Assembly: GCA_030835325.1 (NCBI GenBank)
Contig: JAURPF010000131.1
Coordinates: 1 to 54,640 of the forward strand
Direction of reading: 5' to 3'
Length of the DNA stretch: 54,640 nt
Source of the DNA: Flavobacteriaceae bacterium
Lineage (GTDB): Bacteria; Bacteroidota; Bacteroidia; Flavobacteriales; Flavobacteriaceae
Within the stretch, counting starts at the first letter, position 1; each line of letters starts with the position of its first letter. The position numbers were made by a program, and so were the translations under genes. This document shows positions 8,043 to 17,872 of this stretch, piece after piece. The notes beneath the pieces were generated by a model. That model saw only the letters and a program-made list of their open reading frames with translations. It made no database searches and was not told the origin of the DNA.

Positions 8043-9333
8043 TTGAGCAGTCTAATATTATATTAAATAAGGCTTTGAAATCGGACCAACGTTTAAAGGG
8101 GCTAAACGCATAGTTGTGAAAAATAAATGTAAACCTTCCATTGACCTTTTTCACTTCTGAAATGGCTTTTAGCAAAGTTTCTTTTTTATCTAAAAATGAG
8201 GCGTGTTTAAGCAGCACAAAATCCATCAATTGGAAAGGGTGAATCATCAGGGGTGTTTGAATTTCATAATCTAAATCATAAAACAAAAACGGGGTGCAAG
8301 TACCCGCTCTAAATCCAATCGAATCTGGATACCCCATTGTATAATCTGCATTAATCTCAAGATCAATAAAATTTCGATAAGTCGTTGGTAAATTCACTTT
8401 AGAAAACGATGAACGTGCCGAGGTGGTCACGGAGTTTACAATTGCATCCATTTGTCGTTTTTCTGATTTCATGACATCAATAGAGTCCAAAGCCATATAA
8501 GAGGCTTTGATTCCTACATTACAATAATCAGCAACCGCTTTAATCAAAGAAACAAACTCCTTTTTATTGATGCTGATATTATTATCATAAGTCGTTAATT
8601 TTCCGATTATAAAAAATACATTGAACTTAGTTTGTGTCGTTTTTTGACGGTTTATAATCCATTTAAAATTGTCATAGGGATCTTTTTTAAATCCAAACAA
8701 CACTGGAAAACGTTCGTACAATAACTTAAACCGAAACCGAAATAAATCAGATCCAATCCCGCCTATAGTTCTTAAAAATCCTTTATTTTTAAAATAATAC
8801 GCGACAGGCACATCAATCACGGGATTAATTGAAAACTTACGAGAATAAAACTCATAATGTGGATACTGCACTTGTAGGGCATCTTTAAATTTATAAGCCC
8901 ATATATCAATCACAGGTTGGTGTAAAAATCCCGATTTAAAGGCTAAACTTTCTTCTTTGGTAAAACGCCCATAACTATCTTTAACATGCGGTAAATACTC
9001 TTCATATCGACTTAACAAATAAAAGGCTGCAGAGAAAATATCAAAAGGAATGTGGCTTTTTTCACCACTACTAAAAAAGCATTTAGTCTCCTCCCAGATC
9101 TGAACATTGAGCTCTAAATCCGACAAACCTTGTTCTAACAAAAGTCCATTACTTCTGACAAAAAACTCACTTCCTAAGGGCTGAGCTCCATATGACATTT
9201 TAAGATTATCATGGGCTATAAACTCCTCAATTACATTTGTAAAAGAAACAGGAATGTAGAGAATTCTTGTGCAGATTTGTTTAAAAACAAATTTGAGTCT
9301 AGGAGTAATTTTAGAAGTGTAAACTAACAGCAT
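8026..9333 (-). CDS. DUF7033/polysaccharide deacetylase-like protein
   Basis: This 435-residue protein has no signal peptide. The N-terminal part (MLLVYTSKITPRLKFVFKQI to about residue 150) matches my memory of DUF7033, and the remainder resembles a carbohydrate-esterase-4/NodB-type barrel: VIDVPVAYYFKN in the middle and a terminal FTFIFHNYAFSP segment. The normal zinc-binding Asp-His-His triad is not obvious, so activity is uncertain. It starts within the TAA stop of radC (TAATG, 1-bp overlap) and overlaps yjjG by 17 bp. A role in surface polysaccharide modification is possible but not shown. Confidence 0.65.
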   Translation of the reverse strand: MLLVYTSKITPRLKFVFKQICTRILYIPVSFTNVIEEFIAHDNLKMSYGAQPLGSEFFVRSNGLLLEQGLSDLELNVQIWEETKCFFSSGEKSHIPFDIFSAAFYLLSRYEEYLPHVKDSYGRFTKEESLAFKSGFLHQPVIDIWAYKFKDALQVQYPHYEFYSRKFSINPVIDVPVAYYFKNKGFLRTIGGIGSDLFRFRFKLLYERFPVLFGFKKDPYDNFKWIINRQKTTQTKFNVFFIIGKLTTYDNNISINKKEFVSLIKAVADYCNVGIKASYMALDSIDVMKSEKRQMDAIVNSVTTSARSSFSKVNLPTTYRNFIDLEINADYTMGYPDSIGFRAGTCTPFLFYDLDYEIQTPLMIHPFQLMDFVLLKHASFLDKKETLLKAISEVKKVNGRFTFIFHNYAFSPFKRWSDFKALFNIILDCSNDISS

Positions 9334-10031
9334 TATATTAAGCGTTCATCGGCAAAACTAAAATAGGTCTTTTCTGTGACAATTATATGGTCTATGACTT
9401 TAATATCTATACTTTCTGCTGCCAATTTAAATTTTTCCGTTAATTGGGTATCCGATTTACTTGGGATGAGGGATCCAGAGGGATGGTTATGTACCAAAAT
9501 AATAGCGACGGCAGAATGCTCTAGTGCCTGCTTCATAACAATACGAACGTCCACAATAGTACTTGTCATTCCTCCTTTGCTAAGCTGTGTTTTAGCTAAA
9601 ATTTTATTGGAGTTATTGAGGAATAAAACCCAAAATTCTTCATGAGAAAGATGTCCCAAAAGCGGATTCAAAATCTCAAATACCGATTTACTTGATGAGA
9701 TTTTATCCAATTCTTTTTGATGGGTTTCGCGACGACGATAGCCCAGTTCCATGGCAGCCGCAATTTTAATGGCCTTTGCTTCCCCTATTCCTTTGAACTT
9801 CATTAATTGAGTGATTGACAATTTCCCAACGCTTTGTAAATCATGATCAACACTTGCTAAAATTCGTTTGGATAAATCTACTGCCGATTCTTGTACCGAT
9901 CCAGAGCCAATTAAAATCGCTATTAATTCTGCATTGCTTAAAGATCGGGGGCCTTTATCTCTTAATTTTTCTCGAGGACGGTCGTCTTGAGACAAATTTT
10001 TTATGGAGAATGATTTGGGGAACATTGTCAT
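9333..10031 (-). CDS. radC: RadC family JAB-domain protein
   Basis: The 232-residue protein has the standard RadC layout: an N-terminal helical part (ERPREKL-like DDRPREKLRDKG), a helix-hairpin-helix near 76-100 (LMKFKGIGEAKAIKIAAAMEL), and a C-terminal JAB1/MPN domain with the metal-binding signature HNHPSGSLIPSKSD (His181, His183, Asp194). Despite its name, RadC has no proven DNA-repair function, and the JAB domain suggests a metal-dependent hydrolase. Two in-frame starts, M1 and M3 (MFPKSF), are possible. It overlaps the next gene by 1 bp. Confidence 0.92.
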   Translation of the reverse strand: MTMFPKSFSIKNLSQDDRPREKLRDKGPRSLSNAELIAILIGSGSVQESAVDLSKRILASVDHDLQSVGKLSITQLMKFKGIGEAKAIKIAAAMELGYRRRETHQKELDKISSSKSVFEILNPLLGHLSHEEFWVLFLNNSNKILAKTQLSKGGMTSTIVDVRIVMKQALEHSAVAIILVHNHPSGSLIPSKSDTQLTEKFKLAAESIDIKVIDHIIVTEKTYFSFADERLI

Positions 10032-10064
10032 AAATTTTAGAAGTTATTTTTTTTAATTTAAAAC

Positions 10065-11429
10065 TCAATTTGGGTCAGAAACCTTATTTTTAAGAGCTTC
10101 GAAGTCCAAGTTACCATAACTTCCAGAACTCATGAGCAATACTGTTTTTTGAGCAAACTTTAAGGAATTTATATAGTTTTTAAAAGGAATAGGATCTGTA
10201 AAAATAGTCAAGTCTTCACGTTCAAAAGCAGTTTCGATTTGAATTTTACTTACCGAATCTAATTTTTTTATTTCAACGGCTTGTGGTGAATAAAACACCA
10301 CTGCTGTATCTGCAGCATCTAAAGTACCCTTGTAATGTTCCAGAAAAGTTGCATTTAAACTGCTATACGAATGTAATTCTAAGCAGGCAACTAGGGGGCG
10401 GTTTGGATATTGGGATTTAACGGCTTCTGTAGTCGCTTTGACCTTACTTGGAGAATGTGCAAAATCTTTATAAACTACACAATTAGCATTTTCTGCTACT
10501 TTTTCTAAGCGTTTACTCGCACCTGAAAAACTTGAAATTGCTTCATAAAAATCATCCTGATCAACTCCCATTTGTTGGCAAATCCACTTTGAACCTGCAA
10601 GATTATTTAGGTTGTGGGCTCCAAAAACTTCAAGCGGAAGAGGGCCTTCTTCTGTGTCTAAATACGTGACCCCCTCTTCAATGGTATGTTTAGGAGTTTG
10701 GTATGGAAATTTACGAATTTGATTTTCGCTGTTTTCAACAATTGATTTCACATGAGGATCCTCGGTATTGTAGGAAATACTACCTCCAACTGTGATACTG
10801 TCTACAAAAATTTTAAATTGGTTTAGGTAATTTTCAAAAGTTGGAAACACGTTGATATGATCCCACGCAATACCGCTTAATAGTGCAATATTCGGTTGGT
10901 ATAAATGAAATTTTGGGCGGCGATCAATTGGAGAACTCAAATATTCATCTCCCTCAAGAACCATAAAATCGGCCTCATCGGTAAGTTTTACCATCACATC
11001 AAACCCTTCCAACTGCGCACCTACCATATAATCAACTTCGATATCATGGTAATTTAAAACGTGTAATATCATCGCTGTGATGGTTGTTTTTCCGTGACTT
11101 CCGCCTATCACTACACGTGTTTTATGTTTGGATTGTTCGTATAAAAACTCAGGATATGAATATATTTTCAATCCTAATTCTTGCGCTCTCAAGAGTTCGG
11201 AATTGTCCTCTTTAGCATGCATTCCAAGTACCACTGCATCTAAGTTTTTAGTGATTTTTTCAGAGAACCATCCAAAACTAGTTGGCAACAGTCCGGCAGC
11301 GTTTAATCGCGATTTAGAAGGCTCAAAAATAGTGTCATCACTTCCTGTAACTTGCATTCCTTTTTGGTGGAGTGCTAAGGCTAAATTGTGCATCGCAGCA
11401 CCTCCAATTGCAATAAAATGTACATTCAT
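10065..11429 (-). CDS. mpl: UDP-MurNAc:L-Ala-gamma-D-Glu-meso-DAP ligase (Mpl-type Mur ligase)
   Basis: The 454-residue protein is a three-domain Mur ligase. The Rossmann start MNVHFIAIGGAAMHNLA and VTGSDD are MurC/Mpl-like. The ATP loop is GGSHGKTTITAM (109-120), and the central domain has FMVLEGDEY. The C-terminal domain holds YKDFAHSPSKVKAT, where Mpl uses an FAH-type motif and MurC a DYxHHPT motif. Mpl attaches recycled murein tripeptide to UDP-MurNAc, letting the cell reuse its own peptidoglycan. It acts in the cytosol. A MurC assignment is the main alternative, but the short length and FAHSPS favour Mpl. It sits between the TPR gene and radC. Confidence 0.85.
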   Translation of the reverse strand: MNVHFIAIGGAAMHNLALALHQKGMQVTGSDDTIFEPSKSRLNAAGLLPTSFGWFSEKITKNLDAVVLGMHAKEDNSELLRAQELGLKIYSYPEFLYEQSKHKTRVVIGGSHGKTTITAMILHVLNYHDIEVDYMVGAQLEGFDVMVKLTDEADFMVLEGDEYLSSPIDRRPKFHLYQPNIALLSGIAWDHINVFPTFENYLNQFKIFVDSITVGGSISYNTEDPHVKSIVENSENQIRKFPYQTPKHTIEEGVTYLDTEEGPLPLEVFGAHNLNNLAGSKWICQQMGVDQDDFYEAISSFSGASKRLEKVAENANCVVYKDFAHSPSKVKATTEAVKSQYPNRPLVACLELHSYSSLNATFLEHYKGTLDAADTAVVFYSPQAVEIKKLDSVSKIQIETAFEREDLTIFTDPIPFKNYINSLKFAQKTVLLMSSGSYGNLDFEALKNKVSDPN

Positions 11430-11476
11430 AGTATACGTTTATGAGAGGTAAATATACGTAATGAGCTTAGATTTCT

Positions 11477-12391
11477 TTAAGGCTTTAACAATAAAATTGA
11501 TTGCTTTTCTTTCAATGCAGGTTTAAACTCAGGTGTTAATGAAAGGGCTTTTTCAATGGAGGTAAGTGCCTCAGGAAATTTTTTCTGAAGTTTAAACAAC
11601 TGTGCTTGAACTACATAAGCAACTTCTAAAGGGGCGTCATCTTTAGATGAAAAATTATCTATATAAACTTGAAGATAATGGTGTCCTAAAGATAGTTGTG
11701 TGTCATGAACAACACAGGCTTTAGCAACACGAAAATGCAGCGAATTGTAGTGTGCGTTTAAATGAGTCATATTTGATCCATCTGATTGAAAAAAAGCGAG
11801 TTTCTCCAGGCTTTCCAACCCTTTTTTATAATGCCTTTTTGCTAATTCCTCTTGATTTGAGTTTTCATAAATATATGCTTTAGCAAAATATCCATTAAGA
11901 TCGGAAAACTGTTCTAATTCATTGGCATAAACTAATGCCTTGTTGTAACTCCCTCCTAAAAATCCAGGTAATTGGGTGTATAGTTCTACCATTGCCCAGC
12001 GAACCTCTATATGAGTGGGATCTAATTCTGCAGCTTTAAAAAATGATATTTTTACTTTGGAAATTAATCCGACTGCTTTTAATTTAGAGCCCTCTTTTGC
12101 TAGTTTCCCCAAAACGCCTCCGTACTTATAATGATATGTAGCATTCTCAGGAGCGATGTCGCAAAGTTGTTCGTAATACGCAGCTGCTCTGTTCCAATTG
12201 CTTTGAAAACCATAGGCATCTCCCATCAACTCTAACAACACCAAATTTTGAGGAGTTTTAGATAAATAAAGCTCTAACTTTCGAACCGCTTGAGCGTAAT
12301 TTTTAGCTTCAAATAAGGAGTCAATTTCATTGGTGTAGTTTTGACCTGTTAAGAACCATGGACATAACAAAATTAGTAAGAATTTTTGCAT
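11477..12391 (-). CDS. secreted tetratricopeptide repeat protein
   Basis: The 304-residue protein has a signal peptide (MQKFLLILLCPWFLTGQ) and TPR repeats starting with ALFEAKNYAQAVRKLELYL-like helices. Examples are NLVLLELMGDAYGFQSNWNRAAAYYEQL and KFPEALTSIEKALSLTPEF at the C-terminus. No catalytic domain is seen. TPRs mediate protein-protein contacts, probably in the periplasm. The gene lies 12 nt after obg and is part of the adk-obg operon; its partner is unknown. Confidence 0.82.
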   Translation of the reverse strand: MQKFLLILLCPWFLTGQNYTNEIDSLFEAKNYAQAVRKLELYLSKTPQNLVLLELMGDAYGFQSNWNRAAAYYEQLCDIAPENATYHYKYGGVLGKLAKEGSKLKAVGLISKVKISFFKAAELDPTHIEVRWAMVELYTQLPGFLGGSYNKALVYANELEQFSDLNGYFAKAYIYENSNQEELAKRHYKKGLESLEKLAFFQSDGSNMTHLNAHYNSLHFRVAKACVVHDTQLSLGHHYLQVYIDNFSSKDDAPLEVAYVVQAQLFKLQKKFPEALTSIEKALSLTPEFKPALKEKQSILLLKP

Positions 12392-12403
12392 GCCTTTAGT
12401 TTT

Positions 12404-13402
12404 TTAACGGTTTAAAATCGCCCACAAACTATCTTTGAGTTGAATAATTCCTGTTTGGGATACCGATGAAATAAACAAATAATCAATGGGTAATTCAGCA
12501 TCTAACTCTTGGGCAAGCTCTGTCTTTAGCTCTTCATCCAACAGATCACTTTTAGAGATCGCAATCAGTCGGTCCTTATCGAGCATCTCTGGATTATAGC
12601 GACGCAATTCATCCAGTAAAATATCATATTGTTTTCTGATATTGTCCGCATCGGCAGGAATCAAAAACAATAAAATAGAGTTTCTTTCGATATGACGTAA
12701 AAAATAATGTCCCAAACCTTTTCCTTCTGCAGCGCCTTCAATAATCCCTGGTATATCAGCCATCACAAAGGATTGGTAATCGCGGTATTCTACAATCCCC
12801 AAATTTGGTTTTAAAGTCGTAAACTCATAATCGGCAATCTTTGGTTTTGCAGACGTAATTACGGAAAGCAATGTTGATTTACCTGCATTTGGAAATCCAA
12901 CCAAGCCTACGTCTGCTAAGATTTTGAGTTCGATAGTCACATATTTTTCTTCCATTGGAAGTCCAGGTTGTGCATAGCGTGGAGTTTGGTTTGTTGAAGA
13001 TCTAAAATGCCAATTTCCTAAACCGCCTTTGCCCCCTTCACAAAGAATGACTTCTTCATGGTTTTTAGTAATTTCAAAAAGGAATTCGTTTGTATCTGTA
13101 TCTCTAAGAACCGTTCCCAAAGGGACGTCAATATACACGTCTTCTCCGTCTGCTCCTGTACTGCGACTTTTACTGCCGCTTCCTCCGTGACCAGCTCTAA
13201 AGTGGCGTTTAAATTTCAGATGGTGTAACGTCCAAAGGTGTTCATTTCCACGCACAATCACATGGCCTCCCCGACCTCCATCACCTCCATCGGGACCTCC
13301 TTTTGTGATGAATTTCTCACGATGAAGGTGTACAGATCCCTTTCCCCCCTTACCAGAGCAGGCAAACATTTTTACATAATCTACAAAATTACCTTCAGTC
13401 AT
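12404..13402 (-). CDS. obg: GTPase Obg/CgtA
   Basis: The 332-residue protein has the Gly-rich OBG domain (1-160; [28 protein letters not shown]) followed by a G domain with G1 GFPNAGKST (169-177), G3 [10 protein letters not shown] (215-224) and G4 SKSD. It lacks the variable C-terminal OCT extension, as do many Bacteroidota Obg proteins. Obg binds the 50S subunit and couples its late assembly to GTP and ppGpp levels. It is 15 nt downstream of adk and 12 nt upstream of the TPR gene. Confidence 0.96.
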   Translation of the reverse strand: MTEGNFVDYVKMFACSGKGGKGSVHLHREKFITKGGPDGGDGGRGGHVIVRGNEHLWTLHHLKFKRHFRAGHGGSGSKSRSTGADGEDVYIDVPLGTVLRDTDTNEFLFEITKNHEEVILCEGGKGGLGNWHFRSSTNQTPRYAQPGLPMEEKYVTIELKILADVGLVGFPNAGKSTLLSVITSAKPKIADYEFTTLKPNLGIVEYRDYQSFVMADIPGIIEGAAEGKGLGHYFLRHIERNSILLFLIPADADNIRKQYDILLDELRRYNPEMLDKDRLIAISKSDLLDEELKTELAQELDAELPIDYLFISSVSQTGIIQLKDSLWAILNR

Positions 13403-13417
13403 CTAATGAGTTTTATG

Positions 13418-13990
13418 TTACAGCGTATTAATGACTGTATTCAATCGGAGCGTAATATCTTCTACAGATCCAACGCCATCCACGCCAAAATACTTATTGT
13501 TGGCCGCATAATACGACTTTAATATAGCGGTTTCAGCGTAATATATTTTTATTCTATTTCTAACGACCGTTTCATTAGCATCATCTGCTCTTCCACTAGT
13601 TTTACCCCTTTTTAGAAGGCGTTCAACCAAAACCTCATCGTCTACTTCCAAAGCAATCATAGCACTGATTTCAGTATCATAAGAACTCAAAAGCGTGTCC
13701 AAAGCCTCGGCTTGTAATACATTTCTGGGAAATCCATCAAAAATAAATCCTTTTGAATCTAGATTTTTAGCGACTTCTGCACTTAGCATGTCAATCGTAA
13801 CTTGATCTGGAACCAACTCGCCTTTGTCCATAAAAGACTTGGCTAAAGTTCCTAATTCGGTTTCATTTTTAATATTAAAACGAAACACATCTCCAGTTGA
13901 GATATGAATCAAACCATAGGTTTCTTTTAAAAAAGCGGCTTGTGTTCCTTTACCAGCGCCTGGAGGGCCAAATAATACTAGATTTTTCAT
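13418..13990 (-). CDS. adk: adenylate kinase, short form
   Basis: The 190-residue protein carries the P-loop FGPPGAGKGTQAAFL (7-21), the NMP-binding STGDVFR segment and IFDGFPRNVLQAEAL. The LID is the short type (KRGKTSGRADD) without zinc-binding cysteines. It interconverts ATP, ADP and AMP and is essential for adenylate balance. It is the first gene of the ten-gene minus-strand block and is divergent from purK, with a shared 184-bp control region. Confidence 0.96.
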   Translation of the reverse strand: MKNLVLFGPPGAGKGTQAAFLKETYGLIHISTGDVFRFNIKNETELGTLAKSFMDKGELVPDQVTIDMLSAEVAKNLDSKGFIFDGFPRNVLQAEALDTLLSSYDTEISAMIALEVDDEVLVERLLKRGKTSGRADDANETVVRNRIKIYYAETAILKSYYAANNKYFGVDGVGSVEDITLRLNTVINTL

Positions 13991-14020
13991 TTTTATTTAA
14001 ACTTTTTAAAATACAGACTA

Positions 14021-14053
14021 CAAAATTGGGACATACTTTGTCACTAAAATCAA
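14021..14053 (-). promoter_or_regulatory. probable adk promoter
   Basis: On the minus strand, TTG (14051-14053), a 22-nt gap and CAATTTTG (14021-14028) match the Bacteroidota promoter layout with one mismatch in the -7 box. Confidence 0.45.
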
Positions 14054-14110
14054 GCTACAAAGATAATCATTTGTTAAGGTTTTGATTCGTTTTGATGGCC
14101 GATTTTAGTG
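14042..14110. repeat. 10-bp inverted repeat in the adk-purK control region
   Basis: CACTAAAATC at 14042-14051 is repeated in inverted orientation as GATTTTAGTG at 14101-14110. One copy lies in the spacer of the probable adk promoter and the other about 20 nt upstream of the purK -7 box. A shared regulator or chance are both possible. Confidence 0.4.
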
Positions 14111-14130
14111 TTCGATTTCATTTTTAAGTG

Positions 14131-14138
14131 TATTTTTG
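14131..14138 (+). promoter_or_regulatory. -7 box (TATTTTTG) of purK
   Basis: Exact TAnnTTTG match 36 nt before the purK ATG. No TTG is correctly spaced upstream, so the promoter may need an activator. Confidence 0.5.
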
Positions 14139-14174
14139 TCATGAATTTATAAAATCATTCAAGAAAATCTTAAA

Positions 14175-15329
14175 ATGGAGTATTTTTCATCAAACTTCAA
14201 GCTTGGTATTTTAGGTGGAGGTCAACTCGGAAAAATGTTACTTTACACAACCCGAAAATTTGACATTTATACCTGTGTTTTAGACCCCAGCACAGAAGCT
14301 CCTAGCAAACTTGCCTGTAATGAGTTCTTTGAAGGAGATTTAATGGATTATGACACCGTTTATAATTTTGGGAAAAAAGTAAATATCCTCACCATCGAAA
14401 TTGAAAATGTCAATGTCAATGCTCTCAAAGCACTCGAAAAAGAAGGAATAAAAGTGTTTCCTTCTGCAAAGACATTAGAAACCATTCAAAATAAAGCAAA
14501 ACAAAAATTGTTTTATGTCGATCATAATTTACCCACAGCTGCTTTCAAAAGGTTTTCCTTTACCAATGAAATTTACACCGCCATTGAACACAGCAGTATT
14601 GAGTTTCCATTTGTATGGAAAAGTGCTCAGTTTGGTTATGACGGCACCGGTGTGAAAATTGTACGCTCAGTCGATGATTTGAAAGACTTACCAAATGTAG
14701 AGTGCATTACCGAAGATCTTGTACCTTTTAAAAATGAATTGGCTGTAATTATTTCGAGAAATGAAAAAGGAGATGTAAAAGTATATCCTGTTGTAGAGAT
14801 GGAATTTCATCCAGAGGCAAATCAAGTGGAATATGTGTTATGTCCCGCAAGAATCTCAAAAGACATTGCAAAGAGAGCAGAATTAATTGCACTAAAAACA
14901 TCCGCCGCATTTGAACACGTGGGACTTTTGGCCGTTGAGCTGTTTCTCACAAAAAATGATGAAATCCTGATTAATGAAGTTGCTCCTAGACCTCATAACT
15001 CTGGACACCAAACCATAGAAGCAAGTTATACCTCCCAATTCGAACAACACATTAGAGCAATTTTGGGATTACCAATGGGCAGTACCAAAAACAAACTATG
15101 CGGTGTGATGGTTAATTTGGTAGGTGCTGAAAATAATACGGGTGAAGTCCTTTATAAAAACATAGAAAAATTAATGGAAATGGAAGGTGTGACACCACAC
15201 ATCTATGGAAAGAAACAAACACGTCCCTTTCGCAAAATGGGACATGTAACCATCGTTAATTCTAATATCGATACTGCACGCGCAATCGCACAGAAAGTAA
15301 AACAAACAATCAAAGTAATAAGTAACTAA
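14175..15329 (+). CDS. purK: N5-carboxyaminoimidazole ribonucleotide synthase
   Basis: The 384-residue ATP-grasp enzyme begins with the PurK signature KLGILGGGQLGKMLL near residues 9-23. ATP-grasp motifs follow: FPFVWKSAQFGYDGTGVK (ATP binding), VEMEFHPEANQVEYV, and the metal-binding NEVAPRPHNSGHQTIEA. It carboxylates aminoimidazole ribonucleotide (AIR) using ATP and bicarbonate in purine synthesis. purE follows after 1 nt, so the product N5-CAIR passes to its mutase within one operon. Confidence 0.96.
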   Translation: MEYFSSNFKLGILGGGQLGKMLLYTTRKFDIYTCVLDPSTEAPSKLACNEFFEGDLMDYDTVYNFGKKVNILTIEIENVNVNALKALEKEGIKVFPSAKTLETIQNKAKQKLFYVDHNLPTAAFKRFSFTNEIYTAIEHSSIEFPFVWKSAQFGYDGTGVKIVRSVDDLKDLPNVECITEDLVPFKNELAVIISRNEKGDVKVYPVVEMEFHPEANQVEYVLCPARISKDIAKRAELIALKTSAAFEHVGLLAVELFLTKNDEILINEVAPRPHNSGHQTIEASYTSQFEQHIRAILGLPMGSTKNKLCGVMVNLVGAENNTGEVLYKNIEKLMEMEGVTPHIYGKKQTRPFRKMGHVTIVNSNIDTARAIAQKVKQTIKVISN

Positions 15330-15330
15330 T

Positions 15331-15816
15331 ATGGCACAAGTAGGAATCATTATGGGAAGCGACAGCGACATGCCTGTCATGAAAGAAGCAATTGCAATTC
15401 TAGAAGGATTTGACATCCAATTCGAAGTGGATATCGTATCTGCGCACCGAACCCCCGAAAAGTTATTTGAATACGGGTCAAAAGCACATCAGCGTGGATT
15501 GAAGGTCATCATTGCCGGAGCTGGAGGTGCTGCACATTTACCTGGAATGATTGCCTCTTTGAGTCCTTTACCAGTCATCGGAGTCCCTGTAAAATCTAGC
15601 AACTCGATTGACGGATGGGACTCTATATTATCCATCTTGCAAATGCCTGGAGGGGTTCCTGTGGCAACCGTTGCTTTGAATGGTGCTAAAAATGCGGGCA
15701 TCTTAGCTGCACAAATTATTGGCGCTTCCGACAATTGTGTTTTAGATAAATTATTAATTTACAAAGAAGGAATGAAAGCTAAAGTCATGGAGGCATCCAA
15801 GAATATTAATTTCTAA
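15331..15816 (+). CDS. purE: N5-CAIR mutase (class I PurE)
   Basis: The 161-residue protein has the class I PurE signature GSDSDMPVMKEA (9-20), SAHRTPEKLFEY with the catalytic His, and IIAGAGGAAHLPGM. It converts N5-CAIR to CAIR, the step after PurK, which makes this the bacterial two-enzyme route. Spacing to purK is a single base, so the two are translationally linked. The M3 peptidase gene follows after 19 nt. Confidence 0.96.
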   Translation: MAQVGIIMGSDSDMPVMKEAIAILEGFDIQFEVDIVSAHRTPEKLFEYGSKAHQRGLKVIIAGAGGAAHLPGMIASLSPLPVIGVPVKSSNSIDGWDSILSILQMPGGVPVATVALNGAKNAGILAAQIIGASDNCVLDKLLIYKEGMKAKVMEASKNINF

Positions 15817-15835
15817 GTTTTCCCAAAATATCCCT

Positions 15836-17872
15836 ATGAACGTACTCGATACGCGTTTTGAAACGCCTTACAATACCGCACCTTTTTCAAAAATTAAAAC
15901 AGAGGCCTTTTTACCTGCATTTGTAAAAGCGATTGAAAGTGCCAAAAATGAAATTAGTCAGATTGTTGAAAATAAAGCAACCCCTTCATTTGAAAATACA
16001 ATTGAAGCCTTAGAATTCTCAGGAGAGCAACTCGATCGTATTTCTAGTATTTTCTTTAATTTGAATGCCGCAGAAACAAATGAAGAAATTCAAAAAATAG
16101 CTCAAGAAGTATCGCCACTGCTAACTGAGTTTTCAAATGATGTGGCTTTAAACACAGTGCTTTTTGAACGCGTTAAATCAGTTTACAACAACAAAGAATC
16201 ACTTTCATTAACGGAAGAACAAAAAACTCTTTTAGATAAAAAATACAAAGGATTTTCTAGAAATGGTGCCAACCTCAACACCACACAAAAAGAGCTATTA
16301 CGTGCTATTGATAAAGAGCAAAGTCAACTACAACTTACCTTTGGAGAAAATATTTTAGCTGAAACAAACCGGTATGAACTTCTAATTTCCAAACGGTCAG
16401 ATTTAGACGGACTGCCTGAAGGTGCCATTGAAGCTGCCAAACAACTGGCAGATGAAAAGAACAAAAAAGGTTGGTTGATTACTCTTGACTATCCGAGCTA
16501 TATTCCATTTATGACTTATGCTAAAAATAGAACCTTACGAAAAAAACTTGCACTCGCATTTGGACAAAAAGGGTTTCAAAATGATGCTTTAGACAATCAA
16601 GCCATTGTGTTAAAAATTGCACAGTTACGTTACAAAAGAGCACAACTTCTGGGCTACCAAACACATGCGCATTTTGTATTGGAAGAACGAATGGCTAAAA
16701 CACCAGAAACTGTGCACACTTTTTTAGAAGACCTCTTGGAAAAAGCACTGCCAGCTGCCAAAAAAGAATTTGAAGAACTGGAGCGCTTTGCCAAAAAACT
16801 AGACGGTATTGAACGTTTGGAAAAATGGGATAGTGCTTATTATTCTGAAAAGCTAAAACAACAACGCTTCAATTTTGATGACGAACAATTAAAACCTTAC
16901 TTTAAATTAGAACATGTCATTGAAGGAGCTTTTGAGGTTGCCAAAAAATTATTTGGATTACAGTTTAAACAAACAGATGCAATTGACACCTATCACAAGG
17001 AGGTAATGACCTACAAAGTTGAGGATTCAGAACAAAACTTAGTGGCCATTTTTTACGCAGATTTTTTTCCGAGAGCTGGCAAACGCAATGGCGCTTGGAT
17101 GACCTCATTCAAATCACAATATGTAAAAAACACAGTAAACGAAAGACCACACGTATCCATCGTTTGTAATTTCACAAAACCGACTGCCACAAAACCATCT
17201 TTATTGACGTTTAATGAAGTGACCACACTTTTTCATGAGTTTGGACACGCTCTTCATGGAATGCTAGCAAACACTGTATATCCGAGTTTATCAGGAACTA
17301 GCGTAGCATGGGACTTTGTAGAACTCCCAAGTCAAATTATGGAAAATTGGTGTTATGAAAAAGAAGCGTTAGCACTCTTTGCTAAGCATTACCAAACGGG
17401 TGAAATCATCCCTATGGATCTTATTGAAAAAATAAAAGCAGCTTCTACATTTCAACAAGGAATGCAAACGCTTAGACAGTTGAGTTTTGGGTTATTGGAC
17501 ATGAGTTGGCACGGAATTGACCCAACTCAAATAACAGATGTAAAACAGCATGAAACCGCTGCCTTCTTTGAAACTCAATTGTTTCCGGATGTCCCACAAA
17601 ATTGTATGTCAACAGCATTTGCACATATATTTCAAGGGGGCTATTCATCAGGATATTACAGCTACAAATGGGCCGAAGTTTTAGATGCAGATGCGTTTGA
17701 ATATTTTAAAGAAAATAATCTTTTTGACCCACACATTGCTAAAGCTTTCAAAACACATATATTAAGTAAAGGAGGCACACAAGACCCATTGGAATTGTAT
17801 GTTAAATTTCGAGGACAAAAACCAAAATCAGAAGCCTTACTAAAAAGATCCGGTCTTTTGAATCAGAGTTAA
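15836..17872 (+). CDS. M3 family metallopeptidase (Dcp/oligopeptidase A type)
   Basis: The 678-residue protein is a thimet-oligopeptidase-like enzyme of family M3A. The zinc site is FHEFGHALHGML (HEFGH, with the downstream Glu in VELPSQIMENW). The C-terminal substrate loop is GGYSSGYYSYKWAEVLDADAF. No signal peptide is present, so it degrades small peptides in the cytosol. The SGTSVAWDFVELPSQ segment mixes Dcp-like and OpdA-like features, so peptidyl-dipeptidase and oligopeptidase cannot be separated here. It follows purE by 19 nt and its last 33 bp overlap the convergent UbiA-like gene. Confidence 0.9.
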   Translation: MNVLDTRFETPYNTAPFSKIKTEAFLPAFVKAIESAKNEISQIVENKATPSFENTIEALEFSGEQLDRISSIFFNLNAAETNEEIQKIAQEVSPLLTEFSNDVALNTVLFERVKSVYNNKESLSLTEEQKTLLDKKYKGFSRNGANLNTTQKELLRAIDKEQSQLQLTFGENILAETNRYELLISKRSDLDGLPEGAIEAAKQLADEKNKKGWLITLDYPSYIPFMTYAKNRTLRKKLALAFGQKGFQNDALDNQAIVLKIAQLRYKRAQLLGYQTHAHFVLEERMAKTPETVHTFLEDLLEKALPAAKKEFEELERFAKKLDGIERLEKWDSAYYSEKLKQQRFNFDDEQLKPYFKLEHVIEGAFEVAKKLFGLQFKQTDAIDTYHKEVMTYKVEDSEQNLVAIFYADFFPRAGKRNGAWMTSFKSQYVKNTVNERPHVSIVCNFTKPTATKPSLLTFNEVTTLFHEFGHALHGMLANTVYPSLSGTSVAWDFVELPSQIMENWCYEKEALALFAKHYQTGEIIPMDLIEKIKAASTFQQGMQTLRQLSFGLLDMSWHGIDPTQITDVKQHETAAFFETQLFPDVPQNCMSTAFAHIFQGGYSSGYYSYKWAEVLDADAFEYFKENNLFDPHIAKAFKTHILSKGGTQDPLELYVKFRGQKPKSEALLKRSGLLNQS

